From: Sulfidibacterium sp964549335
GTDB taxonomy: Bacteria > Bacteroidota > Bacteroidia > Bacteroidales > F082
Length of the DNA: 58,598 bases
Assembly: GCA_964549335.1 (NCBI GenBank)
Contig: CAZJUQ010000004.1
Coordinates: 1-58,598, forward strand
Direction of reading: 5' to 3'
In this document: positions 17,270 through 25,463 of the stretch, piece by piece
Layout of the letters: every line of letters begins with the position of its first letter
Numbering within the stretch: position 1 is the first letter of the stretch
The notes under the pieces: model-generated
What the model was told of the DNA's origin: nothing
The model's input: only the letters and a program-made list of their open reading frames with translations
Databases searched by the model: none
Made by a program: the position numbers and the translations under genes

Positions 17270-18430
17270 ATGACGGCAGTGACTAAATACAGACAGGGAA
17301 AGGTTTTGGGTGTGTCGTTTGCACATTTTACACACGATGTTTACTCATCGTTTTTATCGCCGTTGTTGCCCTTGTTGATGGAGAAATACGGCATAACACT
17401 GTCTGTTGCAAGCGTATTGAGTCTTTTGCAGCGAATACCCTCATTGTTCAGTATGGTTATCGGAGCCGTGGCTCACCGTTTGCCGTGGCGCGGCATTATA
17501 TTAACGGCACCTTTGGTGACCGCCACGGCGGGAAGTTTAATGGGGGTGGCTCCCAACGTGGTTGTATTGGGAATATTACTCTTTACCATAGGAGTAAGTT
17601 CCGCTGTTTTTCATGTTCCCGCTCCGGTAATGATAAAGGAATATTCGGGAAGGAAAGCGGGGATGGGAATGAGTTTTTATATGCTGGGAGGCGAGTTGGC
17701 GCGCATGGCAGGACCATTACTTGTGGTAAGTGCGGTATCGGTTTGGGGGTTGCAGGGAATTTGGAGGTTAATACTGCCGGCTATTGTTGCAACGGTGCTC
17801 TTGTCGTTTATAATAGAAAAAAAACCGCATGAAAAATTGGCAAAAACCGAAAGTAAAAGTGCCGGATGGAAATCGACTCTGAAACAATATTCTCTCTTTT
17901 TCACGGTTATGGGAATCTTTTTGTTGCTGCGCGCGGTTGTAAAATCGTCGTTAGCCACCTTTTTACCTACTTATATAGGTGAAAAAGGGGGGACATTAAT
18001 GGCGGGTGCGCTATCGTTATCGATATTACAGGTTGCTGGTGCCGCGGGAAGTTTTATGGGAGGCGGCATTTCCGACAAGATAGGAAGGTTCAATACCTTA
18101 CTTATAGTAACTGTAGTGTCGCCGGTGTTGATGTTGTTGTTTGTTTATGCGGAACATACATACAGGATTGTGCTGCTGGTATTGTTAGGCTTGACGTTAT
18201 ATTCGAGTACGCCCATACTATTGGCAATGGTGCAAGAGCAAGGCTCGACCCGACCCGCACTTATGAATGCAAGTTTTACCACAATAAACTTTGTGTCGGG
18301 GGCCGTTGCGGTGTTGGGAACAGGATTTTTGGGCGATATTTTCGGATTGGATAAGGCATATTTGATAGTGGCTTATTCGGCATTCGGATCAATTCCGGTT
18401 TTGTTTTTGTTGAAGCGATTCGTAAAATAA
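17270..18430 (+). CDS. MFS transporter, fosmidomycin-resistance-like
   Basis: A 386-residue membrane protein with twelve expected helices. The N-terminal stretch GVSFAHFTHDVYSSFLSPLLPLL and the second half resemble the Fsr (fosmidomycin resistance) branch of the major facilitator superfamily, in which an S.aH...D...s.l..lLP.l pattern opens helix 1. The loop between helices 2 and 3 (AHRLPWRGII) is where the MFS signature loop lies. Members export drugs or metabolites by proton antiport. It is transcribed alone, followed after 114 bases by the exopolysaccharide locus. The substrate cannot be predicted; the family call rests on motif resemblance. Confidence 0.75.
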   Translation: MTAVTKYRQGKVLGVSFAHFTHDVYSSFLSPLLPLLMEKYGITLSVASVLSLLQRIPSLFSMVIGAVAHRLPWRGIILTAPLVTATAGSLMGVAPNVVVLGILLFTIGVSSAVFHVPAPVMIKEYSGRKAGMGMSFYMLGGELARMAGPLLVVSAVSVWGLQGIWRLILPAIVATVLLSFIIEKKPHEKLAKTESKSAGWKSTLKQYSLFFTVMGIFLLLRAVVKSSLATFLPTYIGEKGGTLMAGALSLSILQVAGAAGSFMGGGISDKIGRFNTLLIVTVVSPVLMLLFVYAEHTYRIVLLVLLGLTLYSSTPILLAMVQEQGSTRPALMNASFTTINFVSGAVAVLGTGFLGDIFGLDKAYLIVAYSAFGSIPVLFLLKRFVK

Positions 18431-18470
18431 CTTATTAACTTTTGAGTGTAAATAACTTGATGTTTAAAAC

Positions 18471-18500
18471 TTGCATTTTATGTATAATTGACTATTTTTG
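18471..18500 (+). promoter_or_regulatory. Consensus promoter of the exopolysaccharide locus
   Basis: TTG (18471-18473), 19 bases, then TATTTTTG (18493-18500) match the Bacteroidota consensus fully. The ATG of the first gene is 45 bases downstream at 18545. Confidence 0.65.
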
Positions 18501-18544
18501 TTTACTTAAAAAACGAATTGTTTCACAGAAAAGGGAGATTGATT

Positions 18545-18922
18545 ATGAAAAAGAAAATTCTTATTATTGATGATGAGTTGAGTATAAGGATGCTCCTTGA
18601 GAATTTTTTGGGTAAGGAGTATGAAGTTATTACCAAAAAAGACGGACAAGAGGGGTTGGCATATCTTGAGGAGGGGGATTTACCCGACTTGATTGTTGCT
18701 GATGTTCAAATGCCTAACATCGACGGATATGCGTTTTTGGAAAAAGTAAGGGCAAGCGGATTTTTTAAACATATTCCGGTAATAATGTTGTCGGGTATTG
18801 AAAGTAGCCAGGAACGTGTTAAATGCTTGAAAATGGGCGCCGACGATTATGTTGTTAAGCCCTTTAACCCCGAAGAACTCTCAATTCGTATCAATAATAT
18901 TTTGAAAAGAATAAGTAAATAA
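18545..18922 (+). CDS. Stand-alone response regulator (receiver only)
   Basis: The start is ATG 18545 (MKKKILIIDDELS), giving 125 residues; an upstream in-frame extension to 18488 has no receiver sequence and overlaps the promoter. All receiver residues are intact: D9 and D10 acidic pocket, D53 phosphoacceptor (IVADVQMPN), S83 and K105 (VVKP). There is no output domain, so it must act by binding another protein, as CheY or Spo0F do. It is the first gene of the exopolysaccharide locus, 6 bases before a sugar transferase fused to a degenerate receiver, which makes that transferase a possible partner. The cognate kinase may be the hybrid kinase at 38938. Confidence 0.93.
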   Translation: MKKKILIIDDELSIRMLLENFLGKEYEVITKKDGQEGLAYLEEGDLPDLIVADVQMPNIDGYAFLEKVRASGFFKHIPVIMLSGIESSQERVKCLKMGADDYVVKPFNPEELSIRINNILKRISK

Positions 18923-18928
18923 TGACAG

Positions 18929-20128
18929 ATGCCAGATTTAGAAAAGGATTTGATAAATATTCTTTACATAGGTAACAACGACGATTTCTGTAAACAGCTC
19001 GAGAGTTATCCCGTTTTCACGGTGGTAAAAAAAGAGAACGGGCTTAAAGCCATGGACTATCTTATAAGAGAAGATAAGATAGATGCCGTTGTTAGCGAAG
19101 TGCATCTGACCGGTATCAACGGTTTTGAGGTGGCAAAGCATTTCAAATCGCAATCCGGATTTAATAAAATACCTTTTATAATTGTTTCGTTCGAAAAAAA
19201 CGAAGCCGAAAAAAGAGAGGCGTTAAAACTGAAAGGTACCATTGACGATTATTATCAAACTCCTGTCGAAAACAGGGATTTGGAAATAAGAATAAGGTTT
19301 TTGCAATACTATTTTAAAGAGTTGTCGAACCGGAAAGTTGAGTCGAAAACCGATGTTTTGGAGTATAAAATACCGGTTATCAAAAGATTGTTCGATATTG
19401 TTGTTTCGGCAACCGCACTGCTTATACTATTGCCTCTGTTTATTATCGTTGCCATTGCCATAAAACTTGAGTCGAAGGGTCCGGTAATATATAAATCGAA
19501 AAGAGTAGGAACGGGATACAGGATTTTCGATTTTTTAAAATTCCGTTCCATGTACACCGGAGCCGATGCCAAGCTTAAGGAACTGGAGCACCTTAACCAA
19601 TACGCCGCCGCCGAAAAGGAAAAGAGCAAGGAAAACAAATTTGAACCATGCCCGCGATGCGCAAAACTGCCCGAAGGACAATATTGTTCGCCGGTGCTTT
19701 ATATAGGCGGCGAAAAAATTTGCGAATATTGGTACAAAGTGTTGCAAAAAAGAAAAGGGTCAACTTTTGTTAAAATTCAAAACGACCCGCGTATTACAAA
19801 GGTGGGAAAGATAATAAGAAATACAAGCATCGACGAGTTACCTCAATTAATAAACGTATTGAAAGGGGATATGTCGATAGTGGGTAACCGCCCGTTGCCG
19901 TTGTACGAAGCCGAGCAATTGACCTCCGACGATTGGAGTGCGAGGTTTTTGGGACCGGCGGGTATTACCGGTTTGTGGCAAGTGGAATTGAGAGGAAAAG
20001 GAGGTGTTATGTCGGAGGAAGAGAGAAAAAGATTGGATAATTATTATGCTCAAAATTATTCGTTTTGGGGAGATATTAAGCTGATACTCAGAACAATACC
20101 GGCATTGTTTCAGAAAGAAAATGTATGA
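18929..20128 (+). CDS. Pseudo-receiver fused to priming sugar transferase
   Basis: A 399-residue protein. Residues about 8-125 fold like a response-regulator receiver but the active site is lost: the acidic pocket is G15-N16 where Asp-Asp is expected, the phosphoacceptor position is E57 (VVSEVHL), and the conserved lysine is T111. Residues 150-399 form a polyisoprenyl-phosphate hexose-1-phosphate transferase with a membrane hairpin (about 153-180), KFRSM, DPRIT.VGKIIR, and the catalytic Asp-Glu pair D302-E303 in IDELPQL. It would start the repeat unit by attaching the first sugar phosphate to undecaprenyl phosphate. An insertion at about residues 214-277 carries four cysteines (C241, C244, C253, C265). 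It follows the response regulator by 6 bases. Confidence 0.93.
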   Translation: MPDLEKDLINILYIGNNDDFCKQLESYPVFTVVKKENGLKAMDYLIREDKIDAVVSEVHLTGINGFEVAKHFKSQSGFNKIPFIIVSFEKNEAEKREALKLKGTIDDYYQTPVENRDLEIRIRFLQYYFKELSNRKVESKTDVLEYKIPVIKRLFDIVVSATALLILLPLFIIVAIAIKLESKGPVIYKSKRVGTGYRIFDFLKFRSMYTGADAKLKELEHLNQYAAAEKEKSKENKFEPCPRCAKLPEGQYCSPVLYIGGEKICEYWYKVLQKRKGSTFVKIQNDPRITKVGKIIRNTSIDELPQLINVLKGDMSIVGNRPLPLYEAEQLTSDDWSARFLGPAGITGLWQVELRGKGGVMSEEERKRLDNYYAQNYSFWGDIKLILRTIPALFQKENV

Positions 20129-20243
20129 TTTTGATTGTTAAAAAGTTAGGTGAAAAATAATTTGTTTTTTGGTTTTGTATGAATAAAAAAAATATACTTT
20201 TAAGCAGTTTTAAACTTATGATTAGTTAAAGATATCAGGAAAA

Positions 20244-21032
20244 ATGAGAGTGCTATTGGAGAAAAATAGGAACGGCAGATTTGTTTTATTATTGGTATTC
20301 CTTATGGTAAATGCCTTAAAGGTATTTTCGCAGCCGGTTAGTGCTGTTGACAGCTCTATGTTTTTTAATCCTATAACCGATGATATTACAAAGCGTCTTC
20401 CTCCGCTGCAAGTGCTTATCGACTCGGCAACATACAATTCGCCGTCAATGTTGTACGAGGATTTGAAACGCACCTATTACGAGTACGAGCAACTCTCCGA
20501 AGAGAGGGCATGGCTTGAACATTTCAGTGTAAACCTGGATATGAATGTGGGAAAATGGAACTTTTGGGATAAAAACGAGGTGAGCAATGTTGACAAATAT
20601 TTCAGGTTGCAATCGTGGCGCGACAATTATGCCATTGGCTTTTACATGCGTTTTCCGCTTGCCACACTGGTTGACAGACGCAATCGCATAAAAAAACAAA
20701 AGAAGTGGCAAGAAATTTCCATGGCACAAAAAGAGATTAACAAAAGGTTTTTGGTGAAGGAGGTTATAACCATTTATAACGACCTTCAACAGTATCAGCA
20801 ATATATAAGGATTTATAACGATTATCAAAATTTTACTTTGTTGCAAATGCAAATGGCTCAAAACGAATTTTTAAACGGTGAAATCTCCACGGCGGAATAT
20901 ACAAGACTCAAGGAAATACAGACTCGCGGAGCCATAAATTTTCAGCAGGCGGTAGCCGAATTTAACAAAAACTATCAGTTGCTTGAAGTAACAACGGGAA
21001 TGAAGTTTAATCTTATAAATATATTGCGTTAG
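20244..21032 (+). CDS. Single-repeat TolC-like outer-membrane protein
   Basis: A 262-residue protein with a signal peptide (about 1-30, ending LKVFSQ). It follows TolC/OEP topology: an Asn-Ser-Pro helix start (LIDSATYNSPSM), two amphipathic strands around FSVNLDMNVGKW and YAIGFYMRFPL, then a long coiled-coil helix with LQMQMAQNEFLNGEISTAEYTRLKEIQ. Full TolC proteins are about 430-480 residues and hold two such repeats; this one holds one. No frameshifted second half follows. It would need to assemble as more subunits, or pair with another protein, to form a channel. It sits just upstream of the co-polymerase and is the obvious candidate for polymer exit, since no Wza is in the window. Confidence 0.75.
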   Translation: MRVLLEKNRNGRFVLLLVFLMVNALKVFSQPVSAVDSSMFFNPITDDITKRLPPLQVLIDSATYNSPSMLYEDLKRTYYEYEQLSEERAWLEHFSVNLDMNVGKWNFWDKNEVSNVDKYFRLQSWRDNYAIGFYMRFPLATLVDRRNRIKKQKKWQEISMAQKEINKRFLVKEVITIYNDLQQYQQYIRIYNDYQNFTLLQMQMAQNEFLNGEISTAEYTRLKEIQTRGAINFQQAVAEFNKNYQLLEVTTGMKFNLINILR

Positions 21033-21054
21033 GTAGAATTAAATTAATTGACGA

Positions 21055-23988
21055 ATGGATTTATTATACTTTATAAGGCTTTTTAAAAGAAACATAGTGC
21101 TGCTTCTCGCGGTTCCTCTGTTTTTGGCAATATTGGTTTATTATTTTACGCGTAATCAGGAGAAAGTTTATCAATCCGAAGCAATTATTTATACCGGTAT
21201 TACCACCGGATATTCCATAGAATCAACAACCCAGCGTCCTACCGATTTTTTCAGTACCAGTGCGCAGTTCGATAATATGATAAACCTGCTTACTTCGCGT
21301 CAAACAATTGTTGAAACGGCAATAAGACTCTATGCACAGGATTTGTCGCTTGAGCATTACAACCGCCAATATATTTCCAAAGAGAATTATGAAAAATTAA
21401 TGCGTGAAACACCGAAAATGATTAAAGATTTGGTGGTGAAAAACGGAAAATCGGGTGTGGAACGCGAAAAAGAGGAGCAAATCAGACAACTGGAAAAAGA
21501 GATTAAATCGCTGGAAAAAGAGATTAGCAAGAAAAAGAACAAAGCAATTAGAGAACTCAATCAATACAAAAAAAAGGAAAAACAAAATCAAAGTGTTGAT
21601 TACGGCGTTACTAAAAATTCGGTTTCGACCGATAACGGCAATGCCTTGCCCGAATTTCATACCGTATTGCCCGGTGAGTCAATAACGGCTATTGCAGCAC
21701 GTTACGGAATCTCGAGAGGTGAACTTATCAATATGAACGGCCTCGACCCTAACGAACCTTTAAGTCCCGGACAAAACCTTATTATCAAAAAACCGGCTGT
21801 TTCCACTACAATGCAATACCATACCGTAAAACCCGGCGAAACACTCTATTCCATAGCAAAACGTTACGGTGTCAATATTAGCAAACTTCGCGAACTCAAC
21901 AACTTATATAACCGTAACATTTCACCCGGACAGCGTTTGATTATCAGTTCGGGAACATCAAACGGCAACAGCGCTTACGATTTTGCAGTGAAACAGGTTT
22001 CCGAAGATAATTATCCCGAAAATACGGCTTCTGTTACTGTTAACACGGCGAAAAACGAAAACAAAACATCCACCTTCTCAACACTTACCACCGAAGGCGG
22101 GGTTTTTGTAAAAGACCCCATTATTCCTCCCGGAATAAACAAGGAAGACTACGAAGCAACGGTTAGAAATATGAAAAACTACTATGCTTCGAGCGACACA
22201 AATTATATATACGGACTTTTGCATTACGGACAAAGCAAACATTACAGCATTTGGTCTATAAGCCAGGTTCAGATATACAGAATTAATAACAGTGACCTTG
22301 TTAAGCTTACTTTTAAATCGGACGACCCCGGTATTTGCCAGCAAACATTGAAAATACTATCTACGGTATTTATGCGCAATTACAAACTCCTTCGTATTAA
22401 CGAAACCGATTTGGTGGTAAAATATTTTGAACAGCAGGTTGACTCGGCGGACAAAAGATTGCAGGAAGCCGAAGACAGACTGTTGCGTTTCAATAAAAAG
22501 AACAACATTATAAACTACTACGAACAAAGTAAATACATCGCCGCTCAAAAAGAGGATTTGGATGTTTACTATCAAAACGAACAGATACGTTTGTCGGCGT
22601 CGTCGGCCGCACTTCGTGAACTTGAATCGAAAATGACCGCACGCGACTCCATATACCTGAAAAGCGATGTGATTAACCAAAGGAAAAAAGAGCTTGCCGA
22701 GGTTTCGGAAAAGATTCTTATAAACCAGCTTGCCGCAAACTACGACGACAGGGTGGCAAAAGAGATAGCACGCCTGAAACGAAAACAAAAACAACTGCGC
22801 GACGAAATAAAACTTTATGCCGACCAGCTCTATCTTTACGGACATTCAACGCAAGGTGTTCCCATTAAACAGATACTTGACGAATGGTTGAAAAATACCA
22901 TTGACTATGTTGAAGCCAAAGCCTCCTTGTCGGTATTGTCGCAACGGAAACTCGACTTTATTAGAACCTATCAAAAGTATGCTCCTCTCGGTGCTATGCT
23001 TACGCGAATAGAACGTGAAATAAAAGTTGCCGAGCAGACCTATCTCGAATTGCTCAGGAGTTTGAATGTTGCCAAGATGAAGCAGCAAAATCTCGAGATG
23101 TCAACCAATATTAAAATTGTTGACCCTCCCTATTTCCCCATTCAGGCTAATCCCTCGAAAGCCAAATTTATGGTTATTGCCGCTTTTCTGGCAGGTTTTG
23201 TTATAATTGCATTTATTATTGTTGCCCTTGAATATTTCGATACTTCTGTTAAGAACCCGAGCAGGGTTGTGGAAAAAACAAAAATGAAACTTGCCGGTGC
23301 TTATCCTGCACTTACCGATAAAGAGAAGGCAATGGCTCTTGCTTCCATAAGCAACCGCCTTGTGGATATGACAATTCAAAACATTAAGCTGGGATTGTCG
23401 AAAATAGAGAAAGAGGTGGAAAAACCATATGTGATTCTTGTTTTCAGTACGCAAAACCGTACGGGTAAAACACTCATATCGCAAAAAGTTATTAACAGAC
23501 TGAGAACAATCGGCGACAAAGTGTTGTATTTGAATTATGCCGGCGAAAACGAATCCTTACCCGACGAAGATTACAACTATTCATACACTTACAGAATAAC
23601 CGACAACTTCATTGATATAGAAAACCTCGGTCAACTGATAGGCGAAAACTACCTGCGTAAGGTAAATTCGGCATACGACTATATTTTCATTGAGATACCC
23701 TCGATAATTTATCACTCCTATCCTTTGAAACTTTTGAAAGAGGTCCATATGGCACTCTTTGTAATTAAAGCTACACAAAAAATTACCAAAGCCGACGAGG
23801 CTGCACTCGAAACATTCGGGGAGTCGCTTGATGTTAAACCTATTGTCATTCTCAACCAGGTGGATATACATTCGCTTGACGAAATAATAACCGAAATACC
23901 GAAAAAACGCAACGGTTTTATGGGTAAGATAAAACGTATTTTAACTTATCCCGGAAAATATAAAATTCAGATTAAGAAAGAAGCTTAA
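21055..23988 (+). CDS. Wzz-like polysaccharide co-polymerase with two LysM domains and degenerate BY-kinase
   Basis: A 977-residue inner-membrane protein. Residues 1-33 include the first membrane helix and a Wzz-type N-terminal region follows to about 180, with a coiled coil at 135-180. Two LysM domains follow (about 201-245, FHTVLPGESITAIAARYGIS, and 255-298, YHTVKPGETLYSIAKRYGVN). A long coiled-coil region leads to a second membrane helix (about 703-725). The C-terminal cytoplasmic domain looks like a bacterial tyrosine kinase: STQNRTGKT at about 797-809 keeps GKT, but the A' motif (VLYLNYAG) and Walker B (YIFIEIP) lack the usual aspartates, and no tyrosine cluster ends the protein. It would control chain length and bind glycan or peptidoglycan through LysM. 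Confidence 0.85.
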   Translation: MDLLYFIRLFKRNIVLLLAVPLFLAILVYYFTRNQEKVYQSEAIIYTGITTGYSIESTTQRPTDFFSTSAQFDNMINLLTSRQTIVETAIRLYAQDLSLEHYNRQYISKENYEKLMRETPKMIKDLVVKNGKSGVEREKEEQIRQLEKEIKSLEKEISKKKNKAIRELNQYKKKEKQNQSVDYGVTKNSVSTDNGNALPEFHTVLPGESITAIAARYGISRGELINMNGLDPNEPLSPGQNLIIKKPAVSTTMQYHTVKPGETLYSIAKRYGVNISKLRELNNLYNRNISPGQRLIISSGTSNGNSAYDFAVKQVSEDNYPENTASVTVNTAKNENKTSTFSTLTTEGGVFVKDPIIPPGINKEDYEATVRNMKNYYASSDTNYIYGLLHYGQSKHYSIWSISQVQIYRINNSDLVKLTFKSDDPGICQQTLKILSTVFMRNYKLLRINETDLVVKYFEQQVDSADKRLQEAEDRLLRFNKKNNIINYYEQSKYIAAQKEDLDVYYQNEQIRLSASSAALRELESKMTARDSIYLKSDVINQRKKELAEVSEKILINQLAANYDDRVAKEIARLKRKQKQLRDEIKLYADQLYLYGHSTQGVPIKQILDEWLKNTIDYVEAKASLSVLSQRKLDFIRTYQKYAPLGAMLTRIEREIKVAEQTYLELLRSLNVAKMKQQNLEMSTNIKIVDPPYFPIQANPSKAKFMVIAAFLAGFVIIAFIIVALEYFDTSVKNPSRVVEKTKMKLAGAYPALTDKEKAMALASISNRLVDMTIQNIKLGLSKIEKEVEKPYVILVFSTQNRTGKTLISQKVINRLRTIGDKVLYLNYAGENESLPDEDYNYSYTYRITDNFIDIENLGQLIGENYLRKVNSAYDYIFIEIPSIIYHSYPLKLLKEVHMALFVIKATQKITKADEAALETFGESLDVKPIVILNQVDIHSLDEIITEIPKKRNGFMGKIKRILTYPGKYKIQIKKEA

Positions 23989-23990
23989 AA

Positions 23991-25418
23991 GTGGCAAATG
24001 TTCTTATTAAAATATTTAAGAATAAGAATTTCCTTTCGTTGGCCAACAATGGTCTTGTTGCCGTATTCGGTTTCTTCGGTTTTTTAATCCTCGTAAGAAG
24101 TTTGCCTACAAATGATTTCGGCGAGTGGGTTTTACTTATCACCACAGCCAATTTTATCGATATGTTCAGGTTCGGAATAACCAGGACGGCAATTGTACGG
24201 TTTTTATCGGGCGCCGACGAAAATGAGTCAAAGCAGCTTATAGGTTCAAATTATGTTATCGGATTGGTTAGTACCGCTTTAATTATTATCGTCGTTTTAG
24301 CGGTAAACTATTTCTTTCACGATAATGTTCAATCATCGGGTTTTTCACTGTTTTTTAAATGGTTCCCTTTAATAGCCGTTATTACTATACCCTTTAACAA
24401 TGCGCAATCGGTTTTGCAGGCTAAATTGCGTTTCGACTACATTCTGGTTCTCAGACTAATAAACGTCGGACTTTTTATGCTCTATCTGCTGGTGAATTAT
24501 TTCTTTATCCGTTCGGGCTTAACGGTAATCGTTTATGCATACATAATAACCAATATTTTGACCTCGTTGGTTGCCATGATTTTTAACTGGGACGGAATAA
24601 AACATATTACCAATGCCACGAAAAAAGCCAATAAAATAATATTGGACTTCGGAAAATACACCACCGGCACATTGATAGGCAGCAACTTGTTGAAAAGCGC
24701 CGATACATTTATAATAGGTTTGAGCCCTTTTTTGGGAACCACGGGAGTTGCCTTGTACAGCATTCCTTTGAAACTTACCGAAATTATAGAAATACCTCTT
24801 CGCAGTTTTGCCATGACGGCATTTCCGGGGATGTCGAAAGCGAGCATCGAGGGGAAGCCCGAGGAGGTGAAAAGGCTGTTTTATTACAATGCCGGAGGAA
24901 TGACTATTTTGATGTTTTTTGTGATGCTGATATCTTTTGTCTTTGCCGACGAGTTTGTTTATATATTGGGGGGTAAAGGGTACGAAGAGACGGCAAGTAT
25001 TTTCCGTATTTTTTGTGTTTACGGAATTCTTTTACCGGTTGACAGGTTTATCGGTGTGGCTCTCGACAGCGTTAACCGGCCGAAACAAAACTTTATTAAA
25101 GTGGTGTACATGACTTCGGCAAACATTATCGGCGACACGATTATGGTCTTCGGATTTTATTATATAAGCCTCTTTATTGCCGTTGTTTCTATGACGCTTT
25201 CGGGCTTTACCGATGTAAGTTTTATTGCCGAAGTGACAAAACAATTTACCGTTATAAATGTTTTGGAGAGTGTGGCATGGGTTACCATACTTTTTACGCT
25301 TGTGGGAATCTTTGTGGGATTTCATTATTTAAATAAAGAACTTGAGTTACGTTACCGCAATATACTTTTGGGAGGTATTCAATTTTTTAAAGAGGGACTT
25401 TTGAAACTGAAACGCTGA
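23991..25418 (+). CDS. Wzx-type oligosaccharide flippase
   Basis: A 475-residue polytopic membrane protein of the MOP/Wzx superfamily starting at GTG 23991, two bases after the previous stop. The N-terminus FLSLANNGLVAVFGFFGFLILVR followed by LPTNDFGEWVL is typical of polysaccharide flippases. About twelve to fourteen helices are visible. Wzx moves undecaprenyl-linked repeat units from the cytoplasmic to the periplasmic face. It fits between the co-polymerase and the polymerase in the locus. The GTG start and the absence of any better ATG close by support the chosen beginning. The exact repeat-unit substrate cannot be read from the sequence. Confidence 0.87.
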   Translation: MANVLIKIFKNKNFLSLANNGLVAVFGFFGFLILVRSLPTNDFGEWVLLITTANFIDMFRFGITRTAIVRFLSGADENESKQLIGSNYVIGLVSTALIIIVVLAVNYFFHDNVQSSGFSLFFKWFPLIAVITIPFNNAQSVLQAKLRFDYILVLRLINVGLFMLYLLVNYFFIRSGLTVIVYAYIITNILTSLVAMIFNWDGIKHITNATKKANKIILDFGKYTTGTLIGSNLLKSADTFIIGLSPFLGTTGVALYSIPLKLTEIIEIPLRSFAMTAFPGMSKASIEGKPEEVKRLFYYNAGGMTILMFFVMLISFVFADEFVYILGGKGYEETASIFRIFCVYGILLPVDRFIGVALDSVNRPKQNFIKVVYMTSANIIGDTIMVFGFYYISLFIAVVSMTLSGFTDVSFIAEVTKQFTVINVLESVAWVTILFTLVGIFVGFHYLNKELELRYRNILLGGIQFFKEGLLKLKR

Positions 25419-25463
25419 TACTCTTTAAAATTTTACTATTTTTATACCGCAAATTATAGCCAT

